Of a DNA stretch of 64,000 bases, positions 10,181 through 22,711 are shown piece by piece. The position numbers and the translations under genes are program-made. Position 1 is the first letter of the stretch, and every line of letters begins with the position of its first letter. The DNA is taken from positions 1,722,001 through 1,786,000 of the forward strand of contig NC_084895.1 of NCBI RefSeq assembly GCF_958979055.1, in the 5' to 3' direction. Below the pieces are notes generated by a model. That model saw only the letters and a program-made list of their open reading frames with translations. It ran no database searches and was not told where the DNA came from. The DNA comes from Alnus glutinosa (lineage: Eukaryota > Streptophyta > Magnoliopsida > Fagales > Betulaceae).

Positions 10181-13100
10181 GCTACAAGGCTAGCAAGAGT
10201 CCCCAATTTTCAGTATAATATTAGCTTCTACTGTTAGGTACATACATTTTCAACCTGCTAGTTCATCAATATAAACACCCTCTGTGTTTTAGGTTTCCTT
10301 TATTCCTATCTTTGATAAAATAGAATGCTTTGCTCACTGGTTCATTCTTCATTTAATTCACTATGCCAGAACTGAGTAATTGAGTATCTCTCATGTCATC
10401 GCCAAAACTGATTGAGAACTGTATAGAAGGTATGTTCCCATCATTTGTATTTATAAAACTCTCGATTTTGCTATCAATCCTTAATTCTATGTGGATTCTT
10501 TTACAGGGCCAGTTTTCATTGTCAATAGCAAGAGTCATATGCTTGGAATCAAATCTTGTAAACTGCTTCCTGCCACTTTCACTTCTATTGAATTTTTTTT
10601 TCGAGTCTTAAATTTTTGTTTAAATAGAAAGATAGAGAAAAGTGAACAATTGGCCTTATGCACCTTGTTAATTTGCATATATGTTTGATGGCTAACTTGT
10701 TTTTTTATCATACTTTTAATGGATTTTTATTGTACTTCTCAGTTTCCTCTGTATTTCTTTATGGTTGCTCATACATATTCAACCCCTTAAAAATGAAATC
10801 TTTCCTAACCTGATTTGAAACATAAACCTAGTACTTTCTTTTTTTCCATCCTTTATAAGTTCAAAGCCACAATCTTTCCCCTAAAATTTCCTAATTAATC
10901 GTCGAAACATGATGTCCTGCTGTCCTGCATCGGCGAGTTTGATGACTACCGTAGAACTCAAATTTGTTGAACTTAGCTATGGTATTTCCTGTAAAGATCT
11001 GTGAGTTAGAACTAAGGGGCAGATGAAGTTTAATCTGCTATTTTTAATGCATGGTTTTATTTGTACCCAAAAACATTTCTAATTGATTTGAAACTAGGTT
11101 AGCAACTGTATTGAATATTTTATTGGAATCTGCATTAGCACTACCACAAACTTGTATTGCTGCACTTTTGTGCCAGGATGTGTGAAAAGCACTATGCATA
11201 AACTATTGAAATCATCTGATGCACGAGTGTAGATCTTCTGTTTCAATTTACTATGCTTGTGTTGCTATTTCTTAGTTGATTCAGATGCTTAGCTATTTTC
11301 TGATGAATAGGCACTAAAAGTTCAATGAAGACCTATGGACCTTGTGAAATTGTTGTGCCAAATCGACATCATGGGCATTTAAGTTTCTTTTTCTTTTGTT
11401 GGAAGTGTAGGTACTGAATTACCATTCAGTACCTGATCTCCTGAAAGCTGCTACATTGGAAAAGGTAATCATGGGCAGCAGAGGATTTTCTTGTGTCTAT
11501 TGTATGATCCTGTAACTCCTGTTAAGGTGGCTTACTTGATTTATGGTAAAAACATGGCAGGCTGTCTAATATCCAACCAGCACTAAACCAATGGCAAGCT
11601 AGTACTGGTTTTGATACCTTCAATTATCACACTGTTGAGATGAGAAACTGAAGCTGGATTTAGATGGTGACATTATCTGTTGACGAAGTGGTGCTGGTAT
11701 GTCATCAATGTTGATAACTTGAGGGAATTGAGCACCGATAGAATTCAATATGGAGTGCAAAATTCAATTCTTTGGGGGGCAACCAAACTGTGTATTAACG
11801 TTCTCTAGGTGTTGTCTTTTATTTTAATCTGTTTTCTGGGCACCCAAAGGAGATTCTTTACTTGCCTTTAATTGGCCTTTTGGGTATTGAAGTTAGTGTG
11901 TATATGCTGTAGGTACATCTAATGTGGGCAATCGATCGTCTTTTGCAATTGTGGGAAGGAGTTGGGCTTTGTGCTAACAAGGATAATTGGTCGTGATCAT
12001 TGCCATCACCGTCCAATCTTTTGCGGGTCAAGGTACCTCTTTGCAGACATGGAAGAGTTAATAATCATTGCTTATGGCATATCCTATGACCACAGAATTA
12101 GTACTTGGCTTATTCTTGTCTATAACCCTTGCATTGGTTTTAGATCTAGCTACTGATAAAATTTAAATCATATGTTGGCCTGAATTTGCTTGAAATATAG
12201 GTTAGTTGGAAGAAATTAGTGAATGTTGTTGGATGTGGCTTCTGGTTTTGTGATGTTTCAGTGTTGCTCGTAAGTCGTGTTGCCATATATTTTGTTTTTT
12301 GAAATTTGGTTATTTAGTTGTTTTTCGAAGTTTCATTCAGTTACTTTGACCATTGCGTTTTTAGCCCCTTGGTGATTAGTTTTAATAATTTTCTTGTACT
12401 TTTGTTTACTTCTAGTTAGAAGTTTTTTTTGTATTCCTCATGTGTACTTGAATTGCGCTTTGCACCTCTAACGATATTTCAATTAATTATAAAAAAACAT
12501 AGTTTCATTAAGTTAAATTAGAGCTAGATTTGAGTGAGTTGGAGTTTTTGATGTTTGATAAAACAGACTGTTTTGCCCACTTGTTACTTTTTTATTTGCT
12601 TCACCATTCTGAACATAAGCAGTTGAGTCTATCTCTGTCTCAGGTTACCACAAAAAAATGATTGAGAACTCCAGATGAAATTGGGGATGCTTTGAATCAA
12701 CAAGGTTTGCTCCCATGATTTGTGTTTCTACTAATATTCATTTTACTCACTCCCACTGGGGATTTTTCTCTTTTGAAGAGTTTTGTCCTAAATTTGTCAC
12801 TAGAGCATGTGGACTTGCACCAATGAGCTTTAGTTCAAATGGTACTTCCTTTGTAGAAAGGTGGGGGGGATAAGGTTGTGAGTTCATGTCCCTCCAGGTG
12901 TGCAACTTCCAATAATAATAATAATAATAATAATAAAAGCATGGGGACTTGAGTCGTAAATTCCCCACTTTTTTTGAGTTTTAAATTTTTGTTAGAATAG
13001 AAAGACAGTCAAGTAAGTGAATGATTGGCCTCATACACCTAGTTACTCAACATTTGTGTTTGATGACTTACATGTCTTTAGTTGATTTTTATTGCACAAC

Positions 13101-14870
13101 TTCTCAGTTTGCTCTATATTTTTCTATGGTTGCTCATACGTATTCAAATGATTCAAATTTCAATCTTGCCCACCCTGATTAGAAGCATAAACCTAGTACT
13201 TCATTTTTTCCATCCTTTAGAAGTTCAAAGCTAAAATCTTTAACCTAAAATTTCCTAATTAATCGTAGAAATATGATGTATGCTGTCCTACATCCGCTAG
13301 GTTGATGACTATCAGTGAACAAAAATTAAGCTTTATGTACAGTAAAGTGGTAACAAGAAACTAAACTCTTCTCTACTTGAAAAGAAAGTTATCTTTAACC
13401 TGTGATTTCATAGAACTCAAATTAGTTGAATTTAGAAAAACTATCAACTTGGAGGGAATTTTTGCTGCCTAAGATTTATTCTCACACTTGAGCTATTTTA
13501 GCTGCCATACTTTAATTTAATGTCATGAGAATAAGAATATGAGTAGGGCTGTTGAGTTAATTGTAAGATTATGGTGCTATTTTGTTTTATGCTCCAGGAA
13601 CCCTGTATGAACCTTTTTCACTTGGTGTTAGATAATGAGTTGTGGTATATAAATTCAAGGAAGATCACAATAATTTGATAAAGACATGTCTAAGGAGCTG
13701 GCTATTTTGTTTTAATTTTATACTAGTGAGAATGCTCAATTCCTTAAAGAGAGTGAACTGGTTTGGAGTTGAGCCAAGGTTACATACTCATGCAAAGCCT
13801 TCTGTTTACACTCACACTAATCCAAAAATTCTAATCACAGCTATATGGCAAATTTTTCCTCATGATTTTGGATTGCTTCTCTAAAATTGTTAATATTCTA
13901 CAATTGTTATTGATATTGTTCTCAGTACTCATGATTATAATTTTATCATTACATTCTTTTATTTAGAAATTTTAGATGACACATTAAAAATTCACCAAAA
14001 CAGAAGATCTACTTCCAAGTTGGAAATCTACACCAAAACATTTCTAATTGATTTGAAACAAGGTTAGCAACTGTATTGAATATTTTATTGCAATCTGGGT
14101 TAGCACTACCATAAACTATTGTATACATCTTCTGTTTGAATTTATTATGCATGTGCTGTTATTTCTTAGTTGATTTAGATGTTTAGCTATTTTCTAATGA
14201 ATAGGTACTAAAAGTTCAATGGCAACCTATGGAGCTTGTGAAAGTCTTGTGCCAAATCGACATCGTGGGCATTTCGGTTTCTTTTTCTTTTGTTTGAAGT
14301 GTACCTGATCTCCTGAAAGCCTCACATGGGAAAAGGTAATCAATGGCAGCAGAGGATTTTCTTGTGGCCATTGTATGATCCTGTTAAAGTGGATGACTTC
14401 ATTTATGGTAACAAAATGGCAGGCTGTCTAAAATCCAACCAGCACTAAACCAATTGCAAGCTAGTACTGATTCTCATACCTTCAATTATCAAACTGTTGA
14501 GATGAGAAACTGAAGCTGGATTTAGATGGTGACATCATCTGTTGACTATGTGGTACTGGTATGTTATCAATGGGGCAGTTGAGCCTCTCTCACTATGCCA
14601 TAATTGTGTAGTTGAGTCTCTCTCATGTCACCGCCAAAAATTGTTGAGAACTCCATAGAGAATTGGGGATGCTCCGAATCAACAAGGTATGTTCCCATCT
14701 TTTTTATTTCTATACCTCTCGATTTTGCTATTAGTCCTTAATTCTTTGTAGATTCTTTTACAGGGTCACTTTTCAATAATAAGAGTCATATGCTTGGAAT
14801 CAAATCTTGTAAACTGCTTCCCGCCATTTTCAATCCTATTGAGTATTTTTTCGAGTTTTAAATAATTGTT
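10181..14870. repeat. Decayed tandem copies of the CNL 3' flank
   Basis: Three partial units can be followed. Unit 1 is about 10181-12540. Unit 2 is about 12547-14540, with about 700 bp of unrelated or unaligned DNA at 13330-14030. Unit 3 is about 14550-14870. Shared landmarks are a GATAAAA(C/T)AGA acceptor-like string, GATTGAGAACTCC/TGT near 10415, 12660 and 14640, the TAGAAAGA motif, and AACATTTCTAATTGATTTGAAAC at 11080 and 14038. I see no open frame of substance. A low-confidence exon-like frame (LNYHSVPDLLKAATLEKV) sits near 11410 and recurs in damaged form at 8215, 14300 and 55320. Confidence 0.55.
12909..12937. repeat. AAT trinucleotide microsatellite
   Basis: This is an uninterrupted run of about nine AAT/TAA units inside the decayed array. 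It is noncoding and likely variable in length. Confidence 0.9.
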
Positions 14871-14932
14871 GATAACACACCAGTGTCAGCTAAAATGTTC
14901 CACATTTATTAGTGTACATTGTGTGAATTTGG

Positions 14933-15495
14933 TAGGCATCATTCAGCCTGAATCAATGGAGATTTTCACTCGTCGATCTTGGCCAAAGAACAATTGTTCC
15001 ATCCCTGAATTGTTGGTGCAATGGCTGGTCAATCCAAAGATGCTGCAACTTGGGAGGAGTACCACTCTCTAACACAAGCCTACCCCCACCTTCTAGGCAA
15101 GGTGCTCTAAAGAGGGGAGAATTGTAAGGAGCTCTTCTGAGAGGGTTGAGACGTGGCAACATAAGGAGAGAAGATTGTTACGTGGCATCATAAGGGTTGA
15201 TTGTTATGTGTCCTAGTTGTAACTCAAGTCATTATGTTCGTTATAGCCGTTATGTTTGGTAGTTGTAACTAAATGTATTTATTGATTCAGTTGATAGGCG
15301 TAGGCGTAGGCGTAGGCGTAGGCGTAGGAAATTGCATAAATGAGAGGAAGAGAAAGAGAGAGTTATCGGATTGTTCTGTATTGTTCAGATTGAACACTGG
15401 AGGGTGTGGCTCTTCAAATTGCCTCTTTTCAATGGAATTTCATTCCATTTCTTCTTTTTCAATTCTCGTCTTCTTCTTAAATTCCTAAGAGAACA
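14933..15495 (+). mobile_element. Ty3/gypsy 3' remnant: pol C-terminus plus LTR (block A)
   Basis: The first 190 bp encode, in two frames, the tail of a gypsy polyprotein. TRRSWPKNNCSIPELLVQW is followed after a one-base shift by GQSKDAATWEEYHSLTQAYP and HLLGKVL-stop. This resembles the QWxGxxxxxATWEE...FP end of plant gypsy pol. A purine-rich tract (AAAGAGGGGAGAA) precedes TGTAAGGAGC at 15123, which I take as the LTR start. The LTR probably ends GAGAACA at 15495. No 5' LTR or rest of pol is present. Blocks B and C carry the same piece starting at the same base and with the same frameshift, so it decayed before the blocks were duplicated. Confidence 0.65.
15295..15328. repeat. TAGGCG hexanucleotide repeat inside the LTR
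   Basis: Five perfect TAGGCG units are followed by TAGG. The orthologous sites have about three units in block B (28376-28397, first one TAGGCA) and two in block C (36831-36844). Confidence 0.9.
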
Positions 15496-15913
15496 CATGT
15501 TCTTTTACACAGAAGGATTGATAGAGAGAGTCAGTTGTTGTATCAGTTGATCAATGTGCATATGCCAAAAACATACAATCAACGCAAATCCCAGAACCAA
15601 AAAAGCAACAGGGAGAAAAATTCACCAAAGATTAACCATAATAACAAACAATAATTGGAACCAACAAATTATGAGACAGGATGTATGTACGGTACAAGTT
15701 ATTGTGATTATTTGACTTTTATTACTAAGATAATGAGATCTGGGTCGACAGAATCGTGATATTTATCAAGATCAATTATTCTTACATTTACAAATATATA
15801 TAGTACTTGGAGTTTGCAATAAGAACATCTAAAATCAATAGGATCTATAATTACTCTGACTTATTATTGAGAGAAACACACGTTGAGATTAGCTTACAAT
15901 TTCTTAACTGATA

Positions 15914-17215
15914 TTAGGAGGGGCGTTTATAGTAAGAAAGGACAGAATAAAGGGTTTGTGAAAAAGTGAAAACTAGAATCAAGAATGCAGCCATGAGTGA
16001 TATGATCGACCATGGGTTGCCAAAATAGCCACGCCTCAACGTTGCTCGCCATCGATTGCAAGGGCGCCTACAATATGCATTCACTTCACGGTAGAGGTCA
16101 GAGTAAAGGAAAGAACCAACTGAAGCATCACTATAAAGCCTATTGTAGATACTTGCTACGTCCTCAATGCCCAAATAGAGACATAGAATTCCTTTGTCTT
16201 TTAGAAAAGCCACATCTTGGTTATTGTTAATAAGGTCAGCAAGGAGCTTAGCATAAGAGGTGGCTTCAAAGTCTTTGCTTGGATCACATTGTTCAAATGC
16301 AATTAAATTTCTATATGCAGATCTTGCATCCTCCCAAACCATTAACGGTGGGATTGTCATCACTCCATCTTTGAAAGTTACATCAAGAGGGCTGTTTTTT
16401 CTGTCTCCAGCTTTGAATTTAACTCCAGCTTGCACAAGTTCTATCACAGATGGAATTTGCTCCATAGACGTGATGAGGTTTCTTTGCAAAGTTTTAGGGG
16501 CCGGTTTTACTATGGATGCTCCAATTGCGGAGTTTCGTAGGCAATCGAGTATATGATCGTGTTTGAGGTCATCACGAGGGGGCCATATACATCCATAAGA
16601 CGAAAGGACAAGATTAGGTAGGGATGTCTCTTCAGCATGTGATTTGGTTAGGTAGAACAAGCAATCAAGCACGCGCCAAGGAAGCTGATTCTCAAGTAGC
16701 TTCACGTCATTTGATATTCTCCACTTCATCCATGGCATATAGAACACCGGATCTTCAATGTCTGGTTGCACCTGCCCCGAACCTTTGCGGAATAATTCAA
16801 GGATAAAACAACCATCAACCACAAGCATCTCTATGAAATCTTTTTCAGGAACAAGAATTTCTTCAGCGTAACATGCACGACACTCTTGCTCAATTATTCC
16901 AATAGCTTCTACAAAGCACTTCAAAGTAGTTCTCGTAGTTGGTGCTCGATCGAGGAGGCAATGCAAATACCATAACTTAATTTTTTCCATTGCTTGCAGC
17001 TTCTCCTTCCCGTGGTGAAATGGGCCAATTGAAACCAACTCTGGCTCGAAAGCCTTTTCATTATGCTTGCGTAGTCTATCCGGGACTCTAAATATGGAAC
17101 ATTTAGATGGAATTGGAGATTTCTGGCAAAGCTTTCCTTGAATCGAAGATGTCACTTCTGTTACAATATCTCTAATAGTGATGGATGTTTGATTGCTACT
17201 ACTCGTTTTTGCCAT
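15914..17215 (-). CDS. DUF247 family protein, copy A
   Basis: The gene encodes 433 residues of the plant DUF247 (UPF0481) family. The family signature is clear near the N-terminus: CSIFRVPDRLRKHNEKAFEP, then LVSIGPFHHGKEKLQAMEKI. The C-terminus has one hydrophobic segment (WSIISLMAAFLILVFTFSQ, about 402-420) followed by a short tail, so it is probably a single-pass membrane protein. The molecular role of the family is mostly unknown; some grass members act in self-incompatibility, but that cannot be transferred here. I chose the ATG at 17215 (MAKTSSSNQ) because it is conserved in all three copies. The longer open frame upstream, with a Phe-rich stretch, comes from a homopolymer-rich leader. 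The reading frame is intact and single-exon. A TATA box remains, but the leader exon seen in copy B is deleted here. Confidence 0.9.
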   Translation of the reverse strand: MAKTSSSNQTSITIRDIVTEVTSSIQGKLCQKSPIPSKCSIFRVPDRLRKHNEKAFEPELVSIGPFHHGKEKLQAMEKIKLWYLHCLLDRAPTTRTTLKCFVEAIGIIEQECRACYAEEILVPEKDFIEMLVVDGCFILELFRKGSGQVQPDIEDPVFYMPWMKWRISNDVKLLENQLPWRVLDCLFYLTKSHAEETSLPNLVLSSYGCIWPPRDDLKHDHILDCLRNSAIGASIVKPAPKTLQRNLITSMEQIPSVIELVQAGVKFKAGDRKNSPLDVTFKDGVMTIPPLMVWEDARSAYRNLIAFEQCDPSKDFEATSYAKLLADLINNNQDVAFLKDKGILCLYLGIEDVASIYNRLYSDASVGSFLYSDLYREVNAYCRRPCNRWRATLRRGYFGNPWSIISLMAAFLILVFTFSQTLYSVLSYYKRPS

Positions 17216-17928
17216 GATTTGTTCTCTCGTATTCTTTCTTCTTGCCAATGCCAAACAATATCTTTGAGATCCTGCTTTAATAGCAAGTAAAAGCAAGAAA
17301 AAGAAAAAAAAAATAAAAAATAAAAAATAAAAAATAAAAAGGTATGAATGAAATTTATTTATAATTTTCCAAATTTTTTGATGGAACATAAAAATGAAAA
17401 ATACTTTTTGCGTTTTAATGAATATTTTGTCTTATGAATGGTTTGTTAATGTACCGAAGAAATGAACAGGAAACAAATGGCAGAAAGAAAATAAAATAAA
17501 ATAAACAAACACATGCGTATAGCTTGCCTTGGGCCTTGTTGAATAATATACTTAATATTAATAACATTTATTTGACTCTTTTATTATTCTTCTAAGTTAC
17601 TAAGTGACTTGAAGATGTTTTCTTTTGGTTTTTTACGAGTTATTTTACATACAAGTTACATGGAGAATGATATGAGATGTAAATGAATGAAGTTAATGTG
17701 AAAAAGTTAGAATAGTCATTTGTATCCTATAAATACCCATGTAAGCAAGTTATTTTCAATCAAGTTGAACAAAAGAATACAAAGTTCTCTATCAATTTAT
17801 TGTCTCTCTTCCTTGTTTCATTCTCTCTTAGTGTGTGTGTGGTTCCCAATTTTCAATAGACCTTTGATCTAATTCTAAAGCAACCAAAGATTTAGGTTTA
17901 AAGAGATAAAAAGGGAGCAGAGGGAGCC

Positions 17929-17938
17929 CTTTATATAG
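17929..17938 (-). promoter_or_regulatory. TATA box upstream of DUF247 copy A
   Basis: On the minus strand this reads CTATATAAAG, followed by GGCTCCC. It is identical to the box of copy B and lies about 715 bp before the start codon. The DNA just downstream that forms the leader exon and splice donor in copy B is missing here, so it is uncertain whether this copy still gives a normal spliced leader. Confidence 0.5.
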
Positions 17939-18720
17939 AAGAAAGAGATTTAGTTCCACTTTGAAAGGGTTGTTGAGGAATAAAGGATTGATTAAGACTG
18001 CTTACATAACCTTCCCGGTGGAAGGAAAGTGATCGAATGGCAGCCTCCTAAAGGGTCCCGACAATTGATTGAGCACTATCTTTAAGCATCATTCATATTG
18101 GTACGTACGCTCTTTAGAAGGTGTGAAAAGCACGAGAGAAAGGTGGTTGGAGAAAATTGTTTGAAGCATGCTATTTGTTATCGGTGGCGGTGTTAAGATT
18201 TTGGTTAAGAGGCTGAGTTAATAAATTTTTCAATTTTTTATAATTGAAAGAAAAAATAAATCTAAAGTTCATAAAAAGTTAATTATAAATATTAAAAAAT
18301 ATAACTAACACAATAGCAATAAAATTTAATTATCACTTAAAACATATAAATATAACTTACAAAATATTTTGTCACATATATTTATTTATTCAGTTATACT
18401 CAACGAAACTTCATATATATCTTACCTTAAAGTCGTTGCATGATGTATTCATCACTAACAGTCTTAAATATTAAAAAATAAAATAAAATAAATAAAAAAG
18501 AAAGAAAAAGGAAAAGAAGAAGAAATGGTGAGTGGGCCGCGTAAGGCAAAGTTGGCTTGTTGCTAATAATATTTAGCATTTTTCACATAATGTTAAAAAA
18601 ATCACATAATTTGATAATCTCAAATTTGTTCACAGTATATGAACGCAGTTAAAAGCCATTAAATTCATCAATTCAATAAAATAGCAACGATCTGAGTAAA
18701 AAATCAAAAGGAAAAATCAC
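17939..18720. other. Block A upstream noncoding DNA
   Basis: This is AT-rich spacer matching 30895-31937 of block B with several indels. No gene is seen. Confidence 0.5.
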
Positions 18721-18948
18721 TTGAGAAAATTTACCCCTCTAGATGGCGGGTCGTGGGTGGTGGCGTTCGGACCGTTCAGTACGGTGGTGCTGGGCTGTTG
18801 GTGGTGTAGATGGCGGGCGTCGCTCTCATCCGCCGGTGGTGGTGTCGCTGGTGGGCGGCGGCTGCTGTTGCGGGGTGGACGGCAGGCGGAGGTTATGGAG
18901 GGAGGGAGTAGCACTTTGGTGAGAGGGAAAACTTTTGGGGTGAAATGA
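18721..18948. repeat. GC-rich conserved block, copy A
   Basis: This 228-bp GC-rich island in AT-rich surroundings occurs four times: here, 31938-32165, 39005-39232 and 41999-42226. All copies are the same length, and substitutions have not introduced stops in a 75-codon plus-strand frame rich in Gly, Trp and Arg, nor in a minus-strand Pro/Ser-rich frame. The plus frame opens only with TTG and has no ATG near its start, so I do not call it a gene. It may be a captured exon or leader from a GC-rich gene, or the inner part of a transposon. Function is unknown. Confidence 0.6.
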
Positions 18949-21900
18949 AAGAAAGAGTGGGTTTGTACTTATGCAGGTCTGCAACTTGGAGAGAATGGCG
19001 TCCAGAATTTTTTTTCTTTTGAACTTTTGTCTGCAACTTGGAGAGAATAATGGCGGCCACAATTTTTTTTTTCTTTTGAATTTTTATCAACAAAAGTCAA
19101 TCTTCTATGCATTTCAATCACGTCAGCCAGCGATCTCTCTCCTGACATTTCACTGCAAGACGAAACAGAGAAAAAAATATTATTTTTTTTAAAAAAAAAT
19201 TTAAATAACGGACAGGGACAATTTTTTAACAGACGTGGGCTCCAGGTCCGGAACCATTTCTCCTTAAAAATCTTTCGGATCCGTAGCATTTCCCAGTGTG
19301 CACTTTTTCTTTTCCATTTTTGTTTTTTTATTTTTTTTGGGTGTAACCAGTGAGCTTATTTTGTAAGGAATGGAAAATTGACAGTGGAAGTTAAAATAGA
19401 TAGATGTGATATAAAGTAATAAGAATTATATAAAAAGTGAAAAATTTTGTATAGTAATGAATTTTTTTATTTAAATAATAATAAAAATTTATTGATGTAA
19501 TATAAAATTGAAATGTTTTGAAGTTAATTATTTTTGGGATAAGTGAGAAAGAGGAATTCTTATTTCTCTTTCTTTGTCAAACAAGCCCAACGTGTTTAGC
19601 AAAGGAAGAGCGGAATGATTCGTGCTCAATGTCAATATGGTGCATAGTGCCACGTCCATTCAATCAACTTGGAATTGATTATACTTATTAATTTTTAATT
19701 TTGCCCATAAAAAATGTCTAATTTTGTTTAATCTTCACTCTCGGTGAAATTTTTGATTGTATTAACGAGATGGTCAAACTAGTATCTGACTAACAATATG
19801 ATAGACAAAATTGAAAATTAATAAGTATAATCAATTCTGGATTGATTGAGTGGACGTTGCACTCTGCACCATGCTTACATTGAGCATGATTCATTCCACT
19901 CTTCCTTTGCCAAACACACCCAACAAATTTGACATCCTACCTACTGCACATGAACATGAACCCATCTCTCTCTAGAATGGCGCGGAGGCACATTTTTAAT
20001 TTAGTGGAGGCACATTTTCAAAGCCCTTAATTTTTTATTTTTTTATTTTTAGGTTAAGCAATGGCCCCTGCAAAAATAGAATCAGGCCTCCTAAAAAACT
20101 TTCCTCTAACTACAAATATAATTTTTCTTTTTTTAAAAATAAATAAATATATATATATATATATATAACCCTGCAAGTCCACGATAAATGCAGCAAATTT
20201 GAAAGGGAAAAGAAAAAAAATAGCAATAGGAAAATAGCAAATCATTTTCAACACGGCAACCCAACCTAACCTGACAATGTCAATCAAAAAATTAAAAAAT
20301 ACACTGCTCAAGGAAAAAAAAATAAAAAAAAAAAAAGAAACGCAAAATTTACTTTTCAATAACTCAAATTTTCCTCAACCTCATTCTTACATTCAACCCT
20401 AAGAGAAAAGAAAAGAAAAACACAACTTCAAAATACCGAAGGCTTGAGAGAACTCGGAGAATTGAGATTGAGATTTGAGAAGAACAGCTTTGGAGGAAAC
20501 ACCGTTGGAAGTCCACGGTCCACCAGCACTGTCATTTGTCACACTGTGAGTTATCTGCTAGATCTCACTTCTTTGTAGGGCCGTAGGCTATTTTGCAATT
20601 TTTGCTTTAAAATTTGAGGCTTTTCTATGAACAAAAAGAAGAAGAAGAGAGTGTTAAAGAAACTAGAGAAGTGAGGAAGATAAGAGGAGACGAGGAGACG
20701 GAGGACAGGAGGAATGAAACTGAAGGTTGTGATTGTGATTCTGTGAAGGCTTGATTCGCTTGAAGCACTAGTGCCTTTGTGCGTTGACAATGCGTTGGGG
20801 AGAAGAAAAATAATAAAGGCAGAAGGTGAGAAAGCCGAGAAGGTCCTAGAAACTAAGAAACTAGATGGGAATACTGTGAATGAGTCATGGGTGAATCAAT
20901 TGGCTTCAAAAAACCACTTTTTGATAAATTGATCAATTGTATTTGTCATTTTGTTGGATCACTTGAATGAGTGGTGCTGTCGTGGGACCATCAACCATGG
21001 GTGGGGAGGGAATTAAGTGAGGAGTAAATATTATACATTGGGGAGGAAATTAATCAATGACCTTTTTTTCTACTTTCTTTTTTAAAACTAGGAATCATAT
21101 TATTCAAAATTTTAAAGTTGATTATGTGATTAATATGAGAAATAATCAATTAATCAAATATGCTTTGTTAGTATTTGTCTTTGATTGATAAATTTTTTTT
21201 ATATGTTTTTATTATTTAATTTGTTTTTTCAGTATTTAGTCTAGATTGAATTCTTAAGAAACTTACAAAATAAATACACAAAAAAAGAACTAAGTATGCC
21301 TTTTTTTTTCTTTTTTCTTTTTTAATTGTGTTCCGTCACTTATTCTTCTGATTAATTATTTTTTTTTTATTCGTTTGCAGCGTTCAGCTAGCACATTTTT
21401 ATATTTGATTTGTTTTCAAGAAATCCTTCAAACTCAAGATAACATTGATTCACTGAAACGTACTCATTTTTCTTATACTTTATTAACTGTGCTTAATTTA
21501 TTTGTCAAGTAGTTTATCTTTTTTCTTGTTTGCTATTTTGATGGGTTATTTGATTTGGTTAATTATTTGTTGTTTTTTCAATTGTTAATGCTAATAAGAA
21601 CTATTATAATTAAAAAAAAAATTCTAACAAAAAAAAGTTATTTGTTAATATGATTTTATAGACATGTAACTTTTGTATACAGTTATAACTTATGATTTAG
21701 TATGAAGTTAAGTTTAACTGTTTAAGATTTGTTTCTTTTATTTTACAAGCGGACACACATATAGAAGGACTACATATACATATTTATTTATTTAGGTTCG
21801 GCTCCTCCACCAATTGATTCTTGACTTTGCCCCTATTTTTAAACTTCAAACACTAGTAAGACACATACATTATTGATTGTGGGTCTGGTGGTGAATTCGC

Positions 21901-22200
21901 AATAACAAATAACAATAAATTAAGATTCTACAGAGGAATTAATATAAAATGATAGAAAATCACTTTTATAGTGTTTCGTATTGATAAACTGATACAAATA
22001 ATAAACCGGAGGCTAAAGCCATATTAATAGGCTTATATAAAGCCTAAATTCGAAACCCTAAAAAATAATAATAGAAAAACAAAATAAAAACACTTTGGAA
22101 TACAAAATGACAACTTTTACCTACTAAACGTTGGAATTACAAAATATTCATGAAATATAAAATTGTAGTCATCTGAATAAGCTTTTCAACGCTATTAAGT
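18949..22200. other. Block A conserved noncoding flank
   Basis: The segment is collinear with block B from 32166 to about 35212 and, to about 20590, with block D. It contains a partial foldback element near 19193-19212, a TA dinucleotide run at about 20148-20166, and a run of oligo-A and oligo-T tracts. Repeated strings such as CTTTGGAGGAAACACCGT near 20490 are conserved between blocks. I find no convincing coding frame. AAATATTCA at 22142-22150 is the unfilled site of the MITE at 34736-35150. Confidence 0.5.
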
Positions 22201-22279
22201 TTGTCTCAATCTGATATCAGAGTCAGTAGATATATGATTTTTTAAGTAAAATGAGTCTAACAAAAAACTGATAAAATTG

Positions 22280-22650
22280 GCTCGCATTGATATCAAACTA
22301 TATATTGACTTGTAGAAATAAATATAAAATAGAAAATAATATTATGTGAAAGAGAAAGAAACAGCAAGCGAAAGCAGAAGCAGAAACGAAAAGAGCTAGA
22401 TGTATGGGCTACATTTTGTCTATTCACTGTATTAAACATTATTACACAACTCTCTATTTATAGAGAGATAATGAATAGTGAGCAAAAAATCTTAAACTTA
22501 AATAAAGTAAATATCGATAAACTCAATTTAGAAAATATAAATATTCTAATATAATGGGAATAAACCCTAAAAGAAAATCAAACCTAAATGAAAAATATTA
22601 TTACAAAAAAAATATACCATCATAATATGAAAAATATATTCTAACATGAC
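22280..22650 (-). mobile_element. Possible retrotransposon LTR fragment
   Basis: Read on the minus strand, there is a TATA-like CTATAAATAGAGAG (near 22452-22470), followed after about 150 bp by GTTTGATATCAATGCGAGCC (near 22280-22299), which resembles the LTR edge and tRNA primer-binding site of plant copia or TRIM elements. I cannot see both ends or a target duplication, so boundaries are approximate. Confidence 0.3.
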
Positions 22651-22711
22651 CTATGAAATATATTGACCTACGAAATCTTGTAAATAGTATATATATAACC
22701 ATTCAACTTCT

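Noticed and set aside
15295..15328. CRISPR-like array
   Set aside because: The repeat units are only 6 bp with no spacers, in a plant genome.
16012..16806. Plus-strand frames across DUF247 copy A (and equivalents in B and C)
   Set aside because: They are antisense shadows of the DUF247 coding sequence.
17216..17389. N-terminal extension of DUF247 copy A with a Phe-rich segment
   Set aside because: It is an AT-homopolymer leader that is in frame by chance; copies B and C do not share it and it lies upstream of the conserved ATG and across the predicted acceptor.
18721..18948. 75-codon protein-coding gene in the GC-rich block
   Set aside because: It opens only with TTG, is equally open on the other strand, and has no recognised homology. 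It is listed as a repeat instead.
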